The translations under genes were made by a program, and so were the position numbers. From Flavobacterium franklandianum (GTDB lineage Bacteria > Bacteroidota > Bacteroidia > Flavobacteriales > Flavobacteriaceae): a stretch of DNA of 64,000 bases. The stretch spans positions 267,464 through 331,463 of the forward strand of contig NZ_VJZR01000002.1 in assembly GCF_007097365.1 (NCBI RefSeq). Reading direction: 5' to 3'. Numbering within the stretch: the first letter of the stretch is position 1; each line of letters opens with the position of its first letter. Shown piece after piece: positions 45,190 through 55,254 of the stretch. The notes below the pieces were generated by a model. The model was given only the letters and a program-made list of their open reading frames with translations, ran no database searches and was not told where the DNA came from.

Positions 45190-46893
45190 TTAAAATTTAA
45201 TATTGTAATTTATATTAATAATCGTGTTTGAAAACAGGAACTTTTCGCTTTTGTTTCTGCCATTTGATAAATTTAATTTAAGATTTCCGTTTTTTGTTCG
45301 CAAACCTATTCCGAGTCCAATACCAATTAGGTTAGTTTCGTAATTAGAGGAATTGTCTTTATAGTATCCATAATCTAAAATAGTATGGAGATACAATTCG
45401 GGAGAAATAATATATCGGTATTCACTAATTATAGCTGTCATGAAATTTGCTTGTAAACTATTTTCAGCAAAGCCACGTATTGATTTTGTTCCGCCAAAAC
45501 GGTATAGTTCGTTAATTATATAGGTTTCGCTGTTTAAGAAATAATTTTGATAATTTATGTTAATACAATTTTTCGGGTTCAAATATAAATTATGCATTGC
45601 GTTTATGTTAATATAAGTTTGGCTGCTTTTGCTAGCAGTTTCTGCTAAGGCTGTTGTTTCTCTATTTCCAAGTCCCATTACAATTGAAATAGTTGTTTTA
45701 TTAGGAAAGGTTGAATTGTTGTAATCTAGTCTGGAGTATTCTAGATTTGCAGTAAAAAACGAATTGGTGTAATCGCTAATGGTGTTGTTGGTGTTTTGAA
45801 TGTCGCTAGATTCTGTCGCTTGATAACCCAAATAGATTCTGGTTTTATAATCTATAAAATATCCCAAATCGATATTTGTTTTGGTGTTTTGAAAAATACT
45901 ATCTTGTTTAAAAATGTGAATTTGCGCTTTTAATCCAATTGGAGTTTTAAAAATATATGGCAAATCGATACTCGCTTTAAAAGTTTTTTGATTGTTCCCG
46001 TCACTTTTCCAATAGAGCGAAAACTGCTCTCCGGCCTTGATTGTGTTTTCTAAAATTAAATCCAGATAGCCGTTGAAGGTTAATTTATCGTTATCATTGT
46101 TGGCAAAGCCGATAAATCCATCAAAAATGTTGGATTTCCTTTTTTCTAGATACACATATACGTTGGTGGAGTCTTTTGTAAATAAAATTTCTGGAGTTTT
46201 AATTTGACTCACAAATCCAATTTTCCCAAAATCATCTTGAATTTTTCTAACCACATCTTGATTGAAAGTACTGTTGTGGTATTTTCGATTCAGTTGTTTT
46301 AAGTGTCCTTTGGGGAAACTATTTTTTTTATTGTTTTCGCTGAATTTCACTACAATTGCATTTAATTGTCTTTGTTGTCCAGATTCAAATTGTAATTCTG
46401 CGTATAAAGAATTATTTTTCCTTTTGATGTTGGCCAATTTTAGTTTTGCAAAGGCATATCCATTTTGCTCTAATTTTTGTAAAATGCTATTCAAAAAAGA
46501 TTCTGTTTCGCTGTAAGGAAGAATCAAAGTATCTTTTTTTTTGTCAAATGAAACTAAGTCGATTATTTCGCGATTTCTACCTATATATATATATATAAAT
46601 TTTATCTTTTCGCCTAAACTAAATTTTGCAACAAAAATTGAATCATTTTTCCTTGTGTTTTCAAGCAATTGGTTTTCTAGGTAACCATTTTTAGATAGTC
46701 TTTCGGACATGGAAGTAACCTCGTCATTAATGGCTTTCGTATTAGTATGAATTGAATTGTATTTTATAGAATCAATAATTTTATTTTCAGAGGGAGAGTT
46801 TCCAGTTATTTGTAATTGAAAATTTTGGGAAAAACAATTCGTCCCAAAGGTAAAAAACAGTATAATGAAAGTTAAGAGTTTCAAATTTGTCAA
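45190..46893 (-). CDS. BamA/TamA-family outer-membrane protein with POTRA-like region
   Basis: A 567-residue protein with signal peptide (LLTFIILFFTFGTNCFSQ). Two POTRA-like repeats precede the barrel (ISERLSKNGYLENQLLENT, ILQKLEQNGYAFAKLKLANIKRKNNSLYAELQFESG), and a C-terminal beta-barrel of the Omp85 type follows, with RFGGTKSIRGFAENS matching the L6-loop RGF motif of that superfamily and ending NIKF. It probably inserts or moves proteins across the outer membrane. A run of eight TA dinucleotides (46582-46597) lies in the coding frame. It is divergent from rpsL and upstream of susC on the same strand, 146 bases away. Confidence 0.82.
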   Translation of the reverse strand: MTNLKLLTFIILFFTFGTNCFSQNFQLQITGNSPSENKIIDSIKYNSIHTNTKAINDEVTSMSERLSKNGYLENQLLENTRKNDSIFVAKFSLGEKIKFIYIYIGRNREIIDLVSFDKKKDTLILPYSETESFLNSILQKLEQNGYAFAKLKLANIKRKNNSLYAELQFESGQQRQLNAIVVKFSENNKKNSFPKGHLKQLNRKYHNSTFNQDVVRKIQDDFGKIGFVSQIKTPEILFTKDSTNVYVYLEKRKSNIFDGFIGFANNDNDKLTFNGYLDLILENTIKAGEQFSLYWKSDGNNQKTFKASIDLPYIFKTPIGLKAQIHIFKQDSIFQNTKTNIDLGYFIDYKTRIYLGYQATESSDIQNTNNTISDYTNSFFTANLEYSRLDYNNSTFPNKTTISIVMGLGNRETTALAETASKSSQTYININAMHNLYLNPKNCININYQNYFLNSETYIINELYRFGGTKSIRGFAENSLQANFMTAIISEYRYIISPELYLHTILDYGYYKDNSSNYETNLIGIGLGIGLRTKNGNLKLNLSNGRNKSEKFLFSNTIININYNIKF

Positions 46894-47072
46894 ATGTTTT
46901 AATAAATGTAACGCAAATATCTATTGTTTGTGATAAAAATCATAATGTTAAATTGTCTAATTGAAATAGTTCTAAAAGTATTGTTTTATTTCGCATTAAG
47001 AATGTTTGTTAGTGTTTCTGTATTTCATTAATAAACAAATATTTACTTCTTGTAAAATTTAATTAATTATGG

Positions 47073-47103
47073 TTTGTTTAGAAAAAAATAATTACTACAT
47101 TTG
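47073..47103 (+). promoter_or_regulatory. promoter of the rpsL-rpsG-fusA-rpsJ unit
   Basis: TTTG at 47073-47076 and TACATTTG at 47096-47103 with a 19-base gap match the Bacteroidota consensus at both positions. A small hairpin (CCCG/CGGG, 7-base loop) follows at once at 47107-47121, near the expected transcript start. Confidence 0.8.
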
Positions 47104-47156
47104 CAACCCCGTAAAAAGCGGGAAGTTTAATATATTAGAAATTTTTAGTATTAATT

Positions 47157-47540
47157 ATGCCAACAATTCAACAATTAGTAAGAACAGGAAGAACTCAGAT
47201 AACTAAGAAGAGTAAATCGGTTGCTTTAGATTCTTGTCCTCAAAGAAGAGGGGTTTGTACGCGTGTTTACACTACTACACCAAAAAAACCAAACTCTGCA
47301 ATGCGTAAAGTAGCGCGTGTACGTTTGACAAATGGTAATGAGGTAAATGCCTATATCCCTGGAGAAGGACACAATCTACAAGAGCACTCGATAGTATTAG
47401 TTAGGGGTGGAAGGGTAAAAGATTTACCAGGAGTTAGATATCACATCGTTCGTGGTGCGCTTGATACATCAGGTGTAGCGGGAAGAACGCAAAGAAGATC
47501 TAAGTATGGTGCTAAACGCCCAAAAGAAGCAAAAAAGTAA
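47157..47540 (+). CDS. rpsL: 30S ribosomal protein S12
   Basis: A 127-residue S12, part of the decoding centre. [21 protein letters not shown] and [24 protein letters not shown] carry the lysines where streptomycin-resistance changes occur in other bacteria; both are unaltered. It starts the str-like cluster, behind a good promoter with a roughly 50-base leader. The next gene, rpsG, lies 89 bases away across a heptad repeat. Confidence 0.97.
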
Positions 47541-47548
47541 TTTGAAAC

Positions 47549-47611
47549 GTTAGAGGTTAGGTGTTGTTTGTTAGGTGCTCGCATCATAACTCATAACTCA
47601 TAACTGATAAC
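47549..47611 (+). repeat. heptad-period repeat between rpsL and rpsG
   Basis: GTT recurs at 47549, 47556, 47563 and 47570, an exact period of 7. Four 7-base units follow: TCATAAC at 47584, 47591 and 47598, and TGATAAC at 47605. The right unit is the reverse complement of GTTATGA, so the blocks are partly complementary. It sits inside a highly expressed ribosomal operon. Confidence 0.85.
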
Positions 47612-47629
47612 TTTCTAAAACAAAAAGAC

Positions 47630-48106
47630 ATGAGAAAAAGAGCGGCAAAGAAAAGACCACTTTTACCAGATCCAAGGTTTAACGACCAATTGGTAACACG
47701 TTTTGTAAACAACTTAATGTGGGACGGTAAGAAATCAACAGCCTTTAAAGTATTTTATGATGCAATTGACATCATCGAAACAAAAAAGCAAGATGCAGAA
47801 AAACCATCACTAGAAATCTGGAAAGATGCTTTAACCAATGTTATGCCTCACGTAGAAGTACGTAGTCGTAGAGTAGGTGGAGCTACATTCCAAATTCCAA
47901 TGCAAATTAGACCAGATAGAAAAATTTCTATGGCTATGAAATGGTTAATTCTTTATTCAAGAAGAAGAAACGAAAAATCAATGGCTCAGAGATTGGCTTC
48001 AGAATGTTTAGCTGCGGCTAAAGAAGAAGGAGCAGCTGTTAAGAAAAGAATGGATACTCACAAAATGGCAGAAGCTAACAAAGCTTTCTCTCACTTTAGA
48101 TTTTAA
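47630..48106 (+). CDS. rpsG: 30S ribosomal protein S7
   Basis: A 158-residue S7, which nucleates assembly of the 16S 3' domain. The family landmarks PDPRFNDQLVTRFVNNLMWDGKKSTA and VEVRSRRVGGATFQIPM are present. It has the 156-residue bacterial length, not the longer E. coli K type. Downstream, fusA begins 12 bases later. Confidence 0.97.
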   Translation: MRKRAAKKRPLLPDPRFNDQLVTRFVNNLMWDGKKSTAFKVFYDAIDIIETKKQDAEKPSLEIWKDALTNVMPHVEVRSRRVGGATFQIPMQIRPDRKISMAMKWLILYSRRRNEKSMAQRLASECLAAAKEEGAAVKKRMDTHKMAEANKAFSHFRF

Positions 48107-48118
48107 TTCTTAAGAAAA

Positions 48119-50275
48119 ATGGCTAGAGACTTAAAATATACAAGAAATATAGGAATTGCTGCTCACATTGATGCTGGTAAAACAACAACAACGGAGCGTA
48201 TTTTATTCTATACAGGAAAATCACACAAAATTGGTGAAGTGCATGATGGTGCTGCAACAATGGACTGGATGGCGCAAGAGCAAGAAAGAGGTATCACAAT
48301 TACTTCTGCAGCTACAACTTGTGAATGGAATTTTCCAACTACACAAGGTAAATTATTACCTGAAACATTACCTTATCACTTTAATATTATTGATACCCCA
48401 GGACACGTTGATTTTACTGTTGAAGTAAATCGTTCTTTACGTGTGCTTGATGGATTAGTTTTCTTGTTTAGTGCTGTTGATGGTGTTGAGCCACAGTCAG
48501 AAACGAACTGGAGACTAGCAGATCAGTACCACGTACCGCGTATTGGTTTTGTTAATAAAATGGACAGACAAGGATCTAACTTTTTGATGGTTTGTCAACA
48601 GGTAAGAGATATGTTGAAATCAAATGCAGTTGCTATTACTTTGCCAATTGGTGAAGAAAATGATTTCAAAGGAGTTGTTGATTTGGTTAAAAATCAAGCA
48701 ATTGTTTGGCATGAAGAAGGTTTAGGGGCTACTTACGATATTGTGCCTATTCCAGAAGATATGCTTGAAGAAGTGAAAGAATACAGATCGATTCTTATTG
48801 AGGCAGTAGCCGATTATGATGAGAAACTGCTTGAAAAATTCATGGAAGATGAAAACTCTATTACAGAGGAGGAAATCAACATTGCATTAAGAGCAGCTGT
48901 TATGGATATGGCTATCATTCCTATGATTGCTGGTTCTTCGTTCAAAAATAAAGGAGTTCAATTCATGTTAGATGCTGTATGTAAATATTTGCCATCACCA
49001 ATGGATAAAGCAGGTATAGAAGGAATTCATCCTGATGATGCTGAACTTTTAGAAGAAGATCAAACTAAAATTTTACGTAAGCCAGATGTAAAAGAGCCTT
49101 TCGCTGCTTTAGCATTTAAGATTGCTACTGACCCATTCGTAGGTCGTTTGGCTTTCTTTCGTGCTTATTCAGGAAGACTTGATGCAGGTTCTTACGTTTT
49201 GAATACTCGTTCTGGTAATAAAGAAAGAATTTCTCGTATCTACCAAATGCACGCTAATAAACAAAACCCAATCGATTATATCGAAGCAGGTGACATTGGG
49301 GCGGCAGTTGGATTTAAAGATATTAAAACTGGAGATACATTGTGTGATGAAAAACACCCAATTATTCTTGAGTCTATGAAATTCCCTGCGCCAGTAATTG
49401 GTATTGCAATTGAACCTAAAACAAAAGCTGACGTAGATAAAATGGGTATGGCTTTGGCTAAATTAGCCGAAGAAGATCCAACATTTACAGTTAGAACTGA
49501 TGAAGCTTCAGGGCAAACAATTATCTCAGGAATGGGAGAGTTACACTTGGATATCCTTGTAGATAGAATGCGTCGTGAATTTAAAGTTGAAGTAAATCAA
49601 GGTGAACCTCAAGTTGAATACAAAGAAGCATTTACTAAAAAAGCACAACACAGAGAAACTTACAAAAAACAATCAGGTGGTCGTGGTAAATTCGGTGATA
49701 TCGTATTTATTCTTGAGCCAGCAGATGAAGTTGACGGTAAGCAGGTAGCTGGATTGCAATTTGTAAATGCAGTAAAAGGTGGTAACGTCCCTAAAGAATA
49801 TATTCCATCTGTAGAAAAAGGTTTCCGTGAAGCTATGAAGCAAGGTCCTTTAGCAGGATACCAAGTAGATAGTTTGAAAGTTACTTTATTGGATGGATCT
49901 TTTCACCCTGTCGATTCAGATGCACTATCTTTTGAGTTAGCTGCAAGAATGGGTTACAGAGAAGTGGCAAAAGCTGCTGGTGCAATTGTTCTTGAGCCAA
50001 TTATGAAAATGGAAGTGATAACACCTGAAGAAAACATGGGAGATATCGTAGGTGATATTAACCGTCGTAGAGGTCAAGTGAATGACATGGGTGACAGAGC
50101 TGGTGCAAAAACCATCAAAGCAGATGTGCCATTATCAGAAATGTTCGGTTATGTTACAACATTAAGAACGCTTTCATCTGGTAGAGCAACATCTACAATG
50201 GAATTTTCACACTACGCAGAAACACCTTCCAATATTTCGGAAGCAGTTATCAAAAAAGCAAAAGGAAACGCTTAA
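48119..50275 (+). CDS. fusA: elongation factor G
   Basis: A 718-residue EF-G, which drives translocation on the ribosome. G1 is [13 protein letters not shown] at about 15-27, G3 DTPGHVDF and G4 NKMDRQG follow, and domain IV has the [11 protein letters not shown] tip region. A small insertion, [15 protein letters not shown] near residues 76-90, lies just before G3 and accounts for part of the length above E. coli (704). The start follows an A-rich stretch with no strong Shine-Dalgarno. Confidence 0.97.
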   Translation: MARDLKYTRNIGIAAHIDAGKTTTTERILFYTGKSHKIGEVHDGAATMDWMAQEQERGITITSAATTCEWNFPTTQGKLLPETLPYHFNIIDTPGHVDFTVEVNRSLRVLDGLVFLFSAVDGVEPQSETNWRLADQYHVPRIGFVNKMDRQGSNFLMVCQQVRDMLKSNAVAITLPIGEENDFKGVVDLVKNQAIVWHEEGLGATYDIVPIPEDMLEEVKEYRSILIEAVADYDEKLLEKFMEDENSITEEEINIALRAAVMDMAIIPMIAGSSFKNKGVQFMLDAVCKYLPSPMDKAGIEGIHPDDAELLEEDQTKILRKPDVKEPFAALAFKIATDPFVGRLAFFRAYSGRLDAGSYVLNTRSGNKERISRIYQMHANKQNPIDYIEAGDIGAAVGFKDIKTGDTLCDEKHPIILESMKFPAPVIGIAIEPKTKADVDKMGMALAKLAEEDPTFTVRTDEASGQTIISGMGELHLDILVDRMRREFKVEVNQGEPQVEYKEAFTKKAQHRETYKKQSGGRGKFGDIVFILEPADEVDGKQVAGLQFVNAVKGGNVPKEYIPSVEKGFREAMKQGPLAGYQVDSLKVTLLDGSFHPVDSDALSFELAARMGYREVAKAAGAIVLEPIMKMEVITPEENMGDIVGDINRRRGQVNDMGDRAGAKTIKADVPLSEMFGYVTTLRTLSSGRATSTMEFSHYAETPSNISEAVIKKAKGNA

Positions 50276-50286
50276 TCTTTAAGAAA

Positions 50287-50592
50287 ATGAGTCAAAAAAT
50301 CAGAATAAAATTAAAATCTTACGATTATATGTTGGTAGATAAGTCTGCCGAGAAAATTGTAAAAACAGTAAAAAGTACTGGAGCAGTAGTAACAGGACCA
50401 ATTCCGTTGCCAACTCACAAAAAACTTTTTACGGTGCTACGTTCTCCACACGTTAACAAAAAAGCGAGAGAGCAATTTGAAGTAATGTCATACAAGAGAT
50501 TGATCGACATTTATTCCTCTTCATCAAAAACAATTGATGCCTTGATGAAACTTGAGTTGCCTAGCGGAGTTGAAGTAGAGATCAAAGTTTAA
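50287..50592 (+). CDS. rpsJ: 30S ribosomal protein S10
   Basis: A 101-residue S10, which binds the 30S head and also acts as NusE in antitermination. [22 protein letters not shown] and [29 protein letters not shown] are typical. It starts 11 bases after fusA, so it belongs to the str transcript. It is separated from rplC by 154 bases holding a second promoter, so in this genome it does not lead the S10 genes. Confidence 0.97.
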   Translation: MSQKIRIKLKSYDYMLVDKSAEKIVKTVKSTGAVVTGPIPLPTHKKLFTVLRSPHVNKKAREQFEVMSYKRLIDIYSSSSKTIDALMKLELPSGVEVEIKV

Positions 50593-50641
50593 ATAGCTTA
50601 CTAGTAAGAAAAGGACGCTGTTTTTGAGTGATAAATATTTT

Positions 50642-50673
50642 TTTGGTTTGTGTGTAAATAATGTTTACTTTTG
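50642..50673 (+). promoter_or_regulatory. internal promoter upstream of rplC
   Basis: TTTG at 50642-50645 and TACTTTTG at 50666-50673, a 20-base gap, match both Bacteroidota promoter elements. A leader of about 65 bases follows, with a hairpin at 50687-50715 (ATAGGGC with GTTCTAT-side bases, two G-U pairs). A CTTACTAGTAAG palindrome lies at 50597-50608, before the promoter. Confidence 0.8.
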
Positions 50674-50746
50674 CACCACTAAAAAAATAGGGCTCGCTTA
50701 AAAGCTGCGTTCTATATTTATATTTAATAATTAATAATTAATATTT

Positions 50747-51364
50747 ATGTCTGGGTTAATCGGAAGAAAAATTGGCATGACAAGCATCTTTGACGAGAAC
50801 GGGAAAAACATTCCTTGTACTGTTATTGAAGCTGGACCATGTGTAGTTACCCAAGTCAGAACCAAAGGTGTTGACGGGTATGAAGCGTTGCAACTTGGTT
50901 TCGATGACAAAAACGAGAAACATTCCACAAAAGCGGCCGTTGGTCACTTTGCGAAAGCAGGAACTGTAGCTAAGAAAAAAGTCGTTGAATTCCAAGATTT
51001 TGCAACAGAACAAAAATTAGGTGACGTTATAGACGTTTCAATTTTTGAAGAAGGAGAATTTGTAGATGTACAGGGTGTATCTAAAGGTAAAGGTTTTCAA
51101 GGGGTTGTTAAACGTCACGGTTTTGGTGGTGTTGGACAAGCAACTCACGGTCAACACAACCGTTTAAGAGCGCCAGGTTCTGTAGGAGCTTCTTCTTATC
51201 CATCTAGAGTATTCAAAGGAATGCGTATGGCTGGAAGAATGGGAGGAGACAATGTAAAAGTTCAAAACCTTAGAGTTTTAAAAGTAGTGGCTGATAAGAA
51301 CCTACTTGTTATTAAAGGATGTATTCCTGGATGTAACAACTCTTATGTAATCATTCAGAAGTAA
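50747..51364 (+). CDS. rplC: 50S ribosomal protein L3
   Basis: A 205-residue L3, an early assembly protein near the peptidyl-transferase centre. [16 protein letters not shown] and the [25 protein letters not shown] loop are intact, including the Gln that is methylated in some species. It starts the second long transcript of the cluster and overlaps rplD by one base (TAATG). Confidence 0.97.
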   Translation: MSGLIGRKIGMTSIFDENGKNIPCTVIEAGPCVVTQVRTKGVDGYEALQLGFDDKNEKHSTKAAVGHFAKAGTVAKKKVVEFQDFATEQKLGDVIDVSIFEEGEFVDVQGVSKGKGFQGVVKRHGFGGVGQATHGQHNRLRAPGSVGASSYPSRVFKGMRMAGRMGGDNVKVQNLRVLKVVADKNLLVIKGCIPGCNNSYVIIQK

Positions 51365-51993
51365 TGGAAGCAAAAGTATTAGATTTCAACGGAAAAGATA
51401 CTGGAAGAAAAGTGCAACTTTCTGATTCAGTATTCGGTATAGAACCAAACAATCACGCAGTATATCTTGATGTAAAGCAATATCTTGCTAACCAACGTCA
51501 AGGAACGCACAAAGCTAAAGAAAGAGCTGAAGTAGCGGGAAGTACTCGTAAAATTAAAAAACAAAAAGGAACTGGAACTGCTCGTGCGGGTAGTGCAAAG
51601 AATCCATTGTTTAAAGGTGGTGGAACAGTTTTCGGACCAAGACCAAGAAGTTATTCATTTAAATTGAATAAAAGCTTGAAAAGATTGGCAAGAAAATCTG
51701 CTTTCTCAATTAAAGCAAAAGAATCGAACATTATCGTTCTTGAAGACTTCAATTTTGAAACGCCAAACACTAAAAATTTCATCAACGTTTTGAAAGCTTT
51801 AGAGTTGGATAATAAAAAATCTTTATTTGTGTTGGGCGATTCGAATAAAAATGTATATTTGTCGTCACGCAATTTAAAGGCGTCTAAGGTGATAACTAGT
51901 TCAGAATTAAGTACTTACGACATTCTTAACACAAATAGTTTAGTGCTTTTAGAAGGTTCTTTAGAGTTAATTGAAGAAAATTTAAGCAAATAA
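51364..51993 (+). CDS. rplD: 50S ribosomal protein L4
   Basis: A 209-residue L4, lining the exit tunnel. The loop KQKGTGTARAGSAKNPLFKGGGTVFGPRPRSYSF is present. In E. coli L4 represses its own operon through the S10 leader; here any such leader would have to be the one before rplC. The start codon shares a base with the rplC stop. Confidence 0.96.
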   Translation: MEAKVLDFNGKDTGRKVQLSDSVFGIEPNNHAVYLDVKQYLANQRQGTHKAKERAEVAGSTRKIKKQKGTGTARAGSAKNPLFKGGGTVFGPRPRSYSFKLNKSLKRLARKSAFSIKAKESNIIVLEDFNFETPNTKNFINVLKALELDNKKSLFVLGDSNKNVYLSSRNLKASKVITSSELSTYDILNTNSLVLLEGSLELIEENLSK

Positions 51994-51999
51994 TAGGAT

Positions 52000-52290
52000 A
52001 TGAGCATCATAATTAAACCTATAGTAACAGAAAAAGTAACCAAAGAAAGTGAAGTTTTAAACCGCTTCGGATTCGTTGTTGACAAAAAAGCAAACAAAGT
52101 ACAAATTAAGAAAGCTGTTGAAGCTGCTTATGGAGTAACTATTTTGAGTGTTAACACGATGAACGTAAGACCGGATAGAACTACAAAATACACTAAAAGT
52201 GGTCTTATCAGTGGAAAGACAAATGCAATCAAAAAAGCAATTGTACAAGTACAAGAAGGAGAAACAATTGATTTTTACAACAATATCTAA
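52000..52290 (+). CDS. rplW: 50S ribosomal protein L23
   Basis: A 96-residue L23, next to the tunnel exit and a docking site for SRP and trigger factor. IIIKPIVTEKVTKES and KANKVQIKKAVEAAYGVTILSVNTMN are family-typical. Six bases follow rplD and nine precede rplB. Confidence 0.96.
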   Translation: MSIIIKPIVTEKVTKESEVLNRFGFVVDKKANKVQIKKAVEAAYGVTILSVNTMNVRPDRTTKYTKSGLISGKTNAIKKAIVQVQEGETIDFYNNI

Positions 52291-52299
52291 GATAGAAAA

Positions 52300-53124
52300 A
52301 TGTCAGTAAGAAAATTAAAACCTATTACCCCAGGTCAGCGATTTAGAGTTGTGAATGGTTATGACGCCATTACAACTGATAAGCCGGAACGCTCTTTGAT
52401 AGCGCCGATAAAAAACTCTGGAGGTAGAAATAGTCAAGGAAAGATGACCATGCGTTATACGGGTGGTGGTCACAAGCAGAGATATCGTATCATTGATTTC
52501 AAACGTACAAAAGAAGGAATTCCAGCTACAGTGAAATCAATAGAATATGATCCAAATCGTACTGCGTTTATCGCATTATTAGCATATGCTGATGGTGAGA
52601 AAACATATATTATTGCTCAAAACGGATTGAAAGTAGGTCAGAAATTAGTTTCTGGTCCGGAATCTCAACCTGAAATAGGTAATACTTTACCATTAAGCAG
52701 AATTCCTTTAGGAACTGTAATATCTTGTATCGAATTGAGACCAGGACAAGGAGCTGTAATCGCTCGTTCTGCTGGGACATTCGCGCAATTAATGGCAAGA
52801 GACGGAAAATATGCAACAATTAAAATGCCTTCTGGTGAAACAAGATTAATCTTGTTGACTTGTTCGGCTACAATTGGAGCGGTTTCTAATTCAGACCACC
52901 AATTAGTTGTATCTGGTAAAGCAGGTAGAACAAGATGGTTAGGAAGAAGACCTAGAACAAGACCAGTAGCAATGAACCCTGTCGATCACCCAATGGGTGG
53001 TGGTGAAGGACGTTCTTCTGGAGGACATCCAAGATCTAGAAACGGTATACCTGCTAAAGGTTATAGAACACGTTCTAAGAAAAACCCGAGTAACAAGTAT
53101 ATTGTAGAACGTAGAAAGAAATAA
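52300..53124 (+). CDS. rplB: 50S ribosomal protein L2
   Basis: A 274-residue L2, needed for subunit joining and peptidyl transfer. [22 protein letters not shown] and the [24 protein letters not shown] segment, with the essential histidine, are intact. Length matches E. coli (273). Confidence 0.97.
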   Translation: MSVRKLKPITPGQRFRVVNGYDAITTDKPERSLIAPIKNSGGRNSQGKMTMRYTGGGHKQRYRIIDFKRTKEGIPATVKSIEYDPNRTAFIALLAYADGEKTYIIAQNGLKVGQKLVSGPESQPEIGNTLPLSRIPLGTVISCIELRPGQGAVIARSAGTFAQLMARDGKYATIKMPSGETRLILLTCSATIGAVSNSDHQLVVSGKAGRTRWLGRRPRTRPVAMNPVDHPMGGGEGRSSGGHPRSRNGIPAKGYRTRSKKNPSNKYIVERRKK

Positions 53125-53130
53125 TAAGAT

Positions 53131-53409
53131 ATGGCACGTTCATTAAAAAAAGGACCTTTCGTTCATTATAAGTTAGAAAAGAAAGTTGAAGAAAACATTG
53201 CCGCTGGTAGTAAAGGAGTAGTAAAGACTTGGTCTAGAGCTTCTACGATTACTCCAGACTTTGTTGGACAAACAATCGCAGTTCATAACGGTCGTCAATT
53301 TGTACCAGTTTACGTAACAGAAAACATGGTAGGTCACAAATTAGGAGAGTTTTCACCAACTCGATCTTTTAGAGGTCATGCTGGAGCAAAAAATAAAGGT
53401 AAAAAATAA
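53131..53409 (+). CDS. rpsS: 30S ribosomal protein S19
   Basis: A 92-residue S19 in the 30S head: [48 protein letters not shown] and [16 protein letters not shown]. Same length as E. coli S19. It lies six bases from each neighbour. Confidence 0.97.
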   Translation: MARSLKKGPFVHYKLEKKVEENIAAGSKGVVKTWSRASTITPDFVGQTIAVHNGRQFVPVYVTENMVGHKLGEFSPTRSFRGHAGAKNKGKK

Positions 53410-53415
53410 GAAGCA

Positions 53416-53829
53416 ATGGGAGTTCGTAAAAGAGAAACAGCAGATGCAAGAAAAGAGGCTAACAAGTCATTGGCTTTTGCAAAATTGAATAACTGCCCTA
53501 CTTCACCTAGAAAAATGCGCTTAGTAGCAGATCTAGTAAGAGGTCAGAAGGTAGAAAGAGCACTAAATATTTTAAGATTTAGTTCTAAAGAAGCTTCAAG
53601 AAAATTAGAAAAATTGGTTTTATCTGTTATAGCCAACTGGCAAGCAAAAAATCCTGACGCTAATATGGAAGAAGCAGGCTTATTCGTAAAAACTATCACT
53701 GTAGATGGTGGAATGATGTTGAAAAGACTTCGTCCAGCTCCACAAGGAAGAGCACACAGAATTAGAAAACGTTCAAACCACGTAACAATCGTGTTAGGAT
53801 CAATTAATAATAACACACAAGCAATTTAA
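53416..53829 (+). CDS. rplV: 50S ribosomal protein L22
   Basis: A 137-residue L22, whose beta hairpin reaches the tunnel constriction. [39 protein letters not shown] and [21 protein letters not shown] are conserved. It is longer than E. coli L22 (110) because of an N-terminal addition ([22 protein letters not shown]). Confidence 0.96.
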   Translation: MGVRKRETADARKEANKSLAFAKLNNCPTSPRKMRLVADLVRGQKVERALNILRFSSKEASRKLEKLVLSVIANWQAKNPDANMEEAGLFVKTITVDGGMMLKRLRPAPQGRAHRIRKRSNHVTIVLGSINNNTQAI

Positions 53830-53834
53830 TAAAG

Positions 53835-54596
53835 ATGGGACAAAAGACAAATCCAATTGGAAATAGACTTGGTATCATCAGAGGATGGGACTCTAACTGG
53901 TATGGTGGAAATGACTACGGTGATAAACTTGCCGAAGATTTCAAAATCAGAAAGTACATCCATGCTCGTTTATCAAAAGCTAGTGTATCAAAAGTAATCA
54001 TCGAGAGAACTTTGAAACTTGTAACCGTTACTATCACTACTGCTAGACCTGGTATCATTATCGGAAAAGGTGGCCAAGAGGTAGACAAGTTGAAAGAAGA
54101 ACTTAAGAAAGTTACTGACAAAGAGGTTCAAATCAACATCTTTGAAATCAAAAGACCTGAACTTGACGCGTATCTAGTTGCTACAAGCATCTGTCGTCAA
54201 ATCGAAAGCCGTATTTCTTATAGACGTGCGATCAAAATGGCTATTGCTGCTACAATGCGTATGAATGCAGAAGGCATCAAAGTTTTGATTTCTGGTCGTT
54301 TGAATGGTGCTGAGATGGCACGTTCAGAAGGTTTCAAAGAAGGTAGAATTCCTCTATCAACTTTCAGAGCCGACATCGATTATGCTCTTGCTGAAGCTCA
54401 CACTACTTATGGTAGAATGGGTATCAAAGTATGGATCATGAAAGGTGAAGTTTATGGAAAGAGAGATCTTTCTCCGCTTGCAGGAATGGATAAAAAACAA
54501 TCCGGAACTGGTGGTGGTAAAGGTGGCGATTCTCCGAGAGGAGACAGAAAGCCTTTTAATAAAGGTGGAAAACCAGACGCTCGTAAGAGAAAGTAA
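53835..54596 (+). CDS. rpsC: 30S ribosomal protein S3
   Basis: A 253-residue S3, at the mRNA entry channel. [22 protein letters not shown], the KH domain loop [14 protein letters not shown] and [31 protein letters not shown] are all present. The C-terminus is a charged, Gly- and Lys-rich tail beyond E. coli length. Confidence 0.97.
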   Translation: MGQKTNPIGNRLGIIRGWDSNWYGGNDYGDKLAEDFKIRKYIHARLSKASVSKVIIERTLKLVTVTITTARPGIIIGKGGQEVDKLKEELKKVTDKEVQINIFEIKRPELDAYLVATSICRQIESRISYRRAIKMAIAATMRMNAEGIKVLISGRLNGAEMARSEGFKEGRIPLSTFRADIDYALAEAHTTYGRMGIKVWIMKGEVYGKRDLSPLAGMDKKQSGTGGGKGGDSPRGDRKPFNKGGKPDARKRK

Positions 54597-54615
54597 ATTT
54601 TTAAATTAAAGAAAA

Positions 54616-55041
54616 ATGTTACAGCCTAAAAGAACAAAATACCGCAAGGTACAAAAGGGTAAAATGAAAGGAAACTCTCAAAGAGGGCACGAACTTTCTA
54701 ATGGAATGTTTGGTATTAAATCTGTTCATGAAGATGGAATGTTCTTAACCTCACGTCAAATCGAAGCTGCGCGTATCGCTGCAACTCGTTTTATGAAAAG
54801 AGAAGGACAATTATGGATCAAAATATTTCCAGACAAACCTATCACAAAGAAACCTCTTGAGGTACGTATGGGTAAAGGTAAAGGTGCAGTCGAATATTGG
54901 GCGGCCGTTGTTAGACCCGGAAGAATTATGTTTGAAGTTGGAGGAGTACCTTTGTCAGTTGCAAAAGAGGCATTACGTCTTGCAGCGCAAAAACTTCCTT
55001 GTAAAACAAAATTCGTCGTTGCTAGAGATTTCGAAGCATAA
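54616..55041 (+). CDS. rplP: 50S ribosomal protein L16
   Basis: A 141-residue L16, which helps seat A-site t[65 protein letters not shown] and [18 protein letters not shown] are classical motifs. Confidence 0.97.
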   Translation: MLQPKRTKYRKVQKGKMKGNSQRGHELSNGMFGIKSVHEDGMFLTSRQIEAARIAATRFMKREGQLWIKIFPDKPITKKPLEVRMGKGKGAVEYWAAVVRPGRIMFEVGGVPLSVAKEALRLAAQKLPCKTKFVVARDFEA

Positions 55042-55054
55042 TTAATTATATATT

Positions 55055-55246
55055 ATGAAACAATCAGAAATAAAAGATCTTTCTGCAGCAGAGTTGCAAG
55101 AAAAATTGAACCAAACTAAGAAAGCATATGCTGACTTAAAAATGGCTCACGCTATATCTCCAATTGAGAATCCGCTTCAAATTAGAAGCGTTAGAAGAAC
55201 AGTTGCAAGATTAGCTACAGAACTTACTAAAAGAGAATTACAATAA
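55055..55246 (+). CDS. rpmC: 50S ribosomal protein L29
   Basis: A 63-residue helical L29 at the tunnel exit: [49 protein letters not shown]. The LRQ-type motif of many bacteria (FNLRFQ) is changed to YADLKMAH. Length equals E. coli L29. Confidence 0.95.
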   Translation: MKQSEIKDLSAAELQEKLNQTKKAYADLKMAHAISPIENPLQIRSVRRTVARLATELTKRELQ

Positions 55247-55254
55247 TTCTAAAG

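Noticed and set aside
47549..47611. Heptad spacer as a terminator or attenuator of the str operon
   Set aside because: Pairing between the two halves is patchy and there is no T-run; the downstream genes rpsG and fusA would be cut off from the only good promoter.
50597..50608. CTTACTAGTAAG palindrome as a terminator after rpsJ
   Set aside because: Stem of only five or six pairs without a T-run; it may be a weak processing or binding site, but not a rho-independent terminator.
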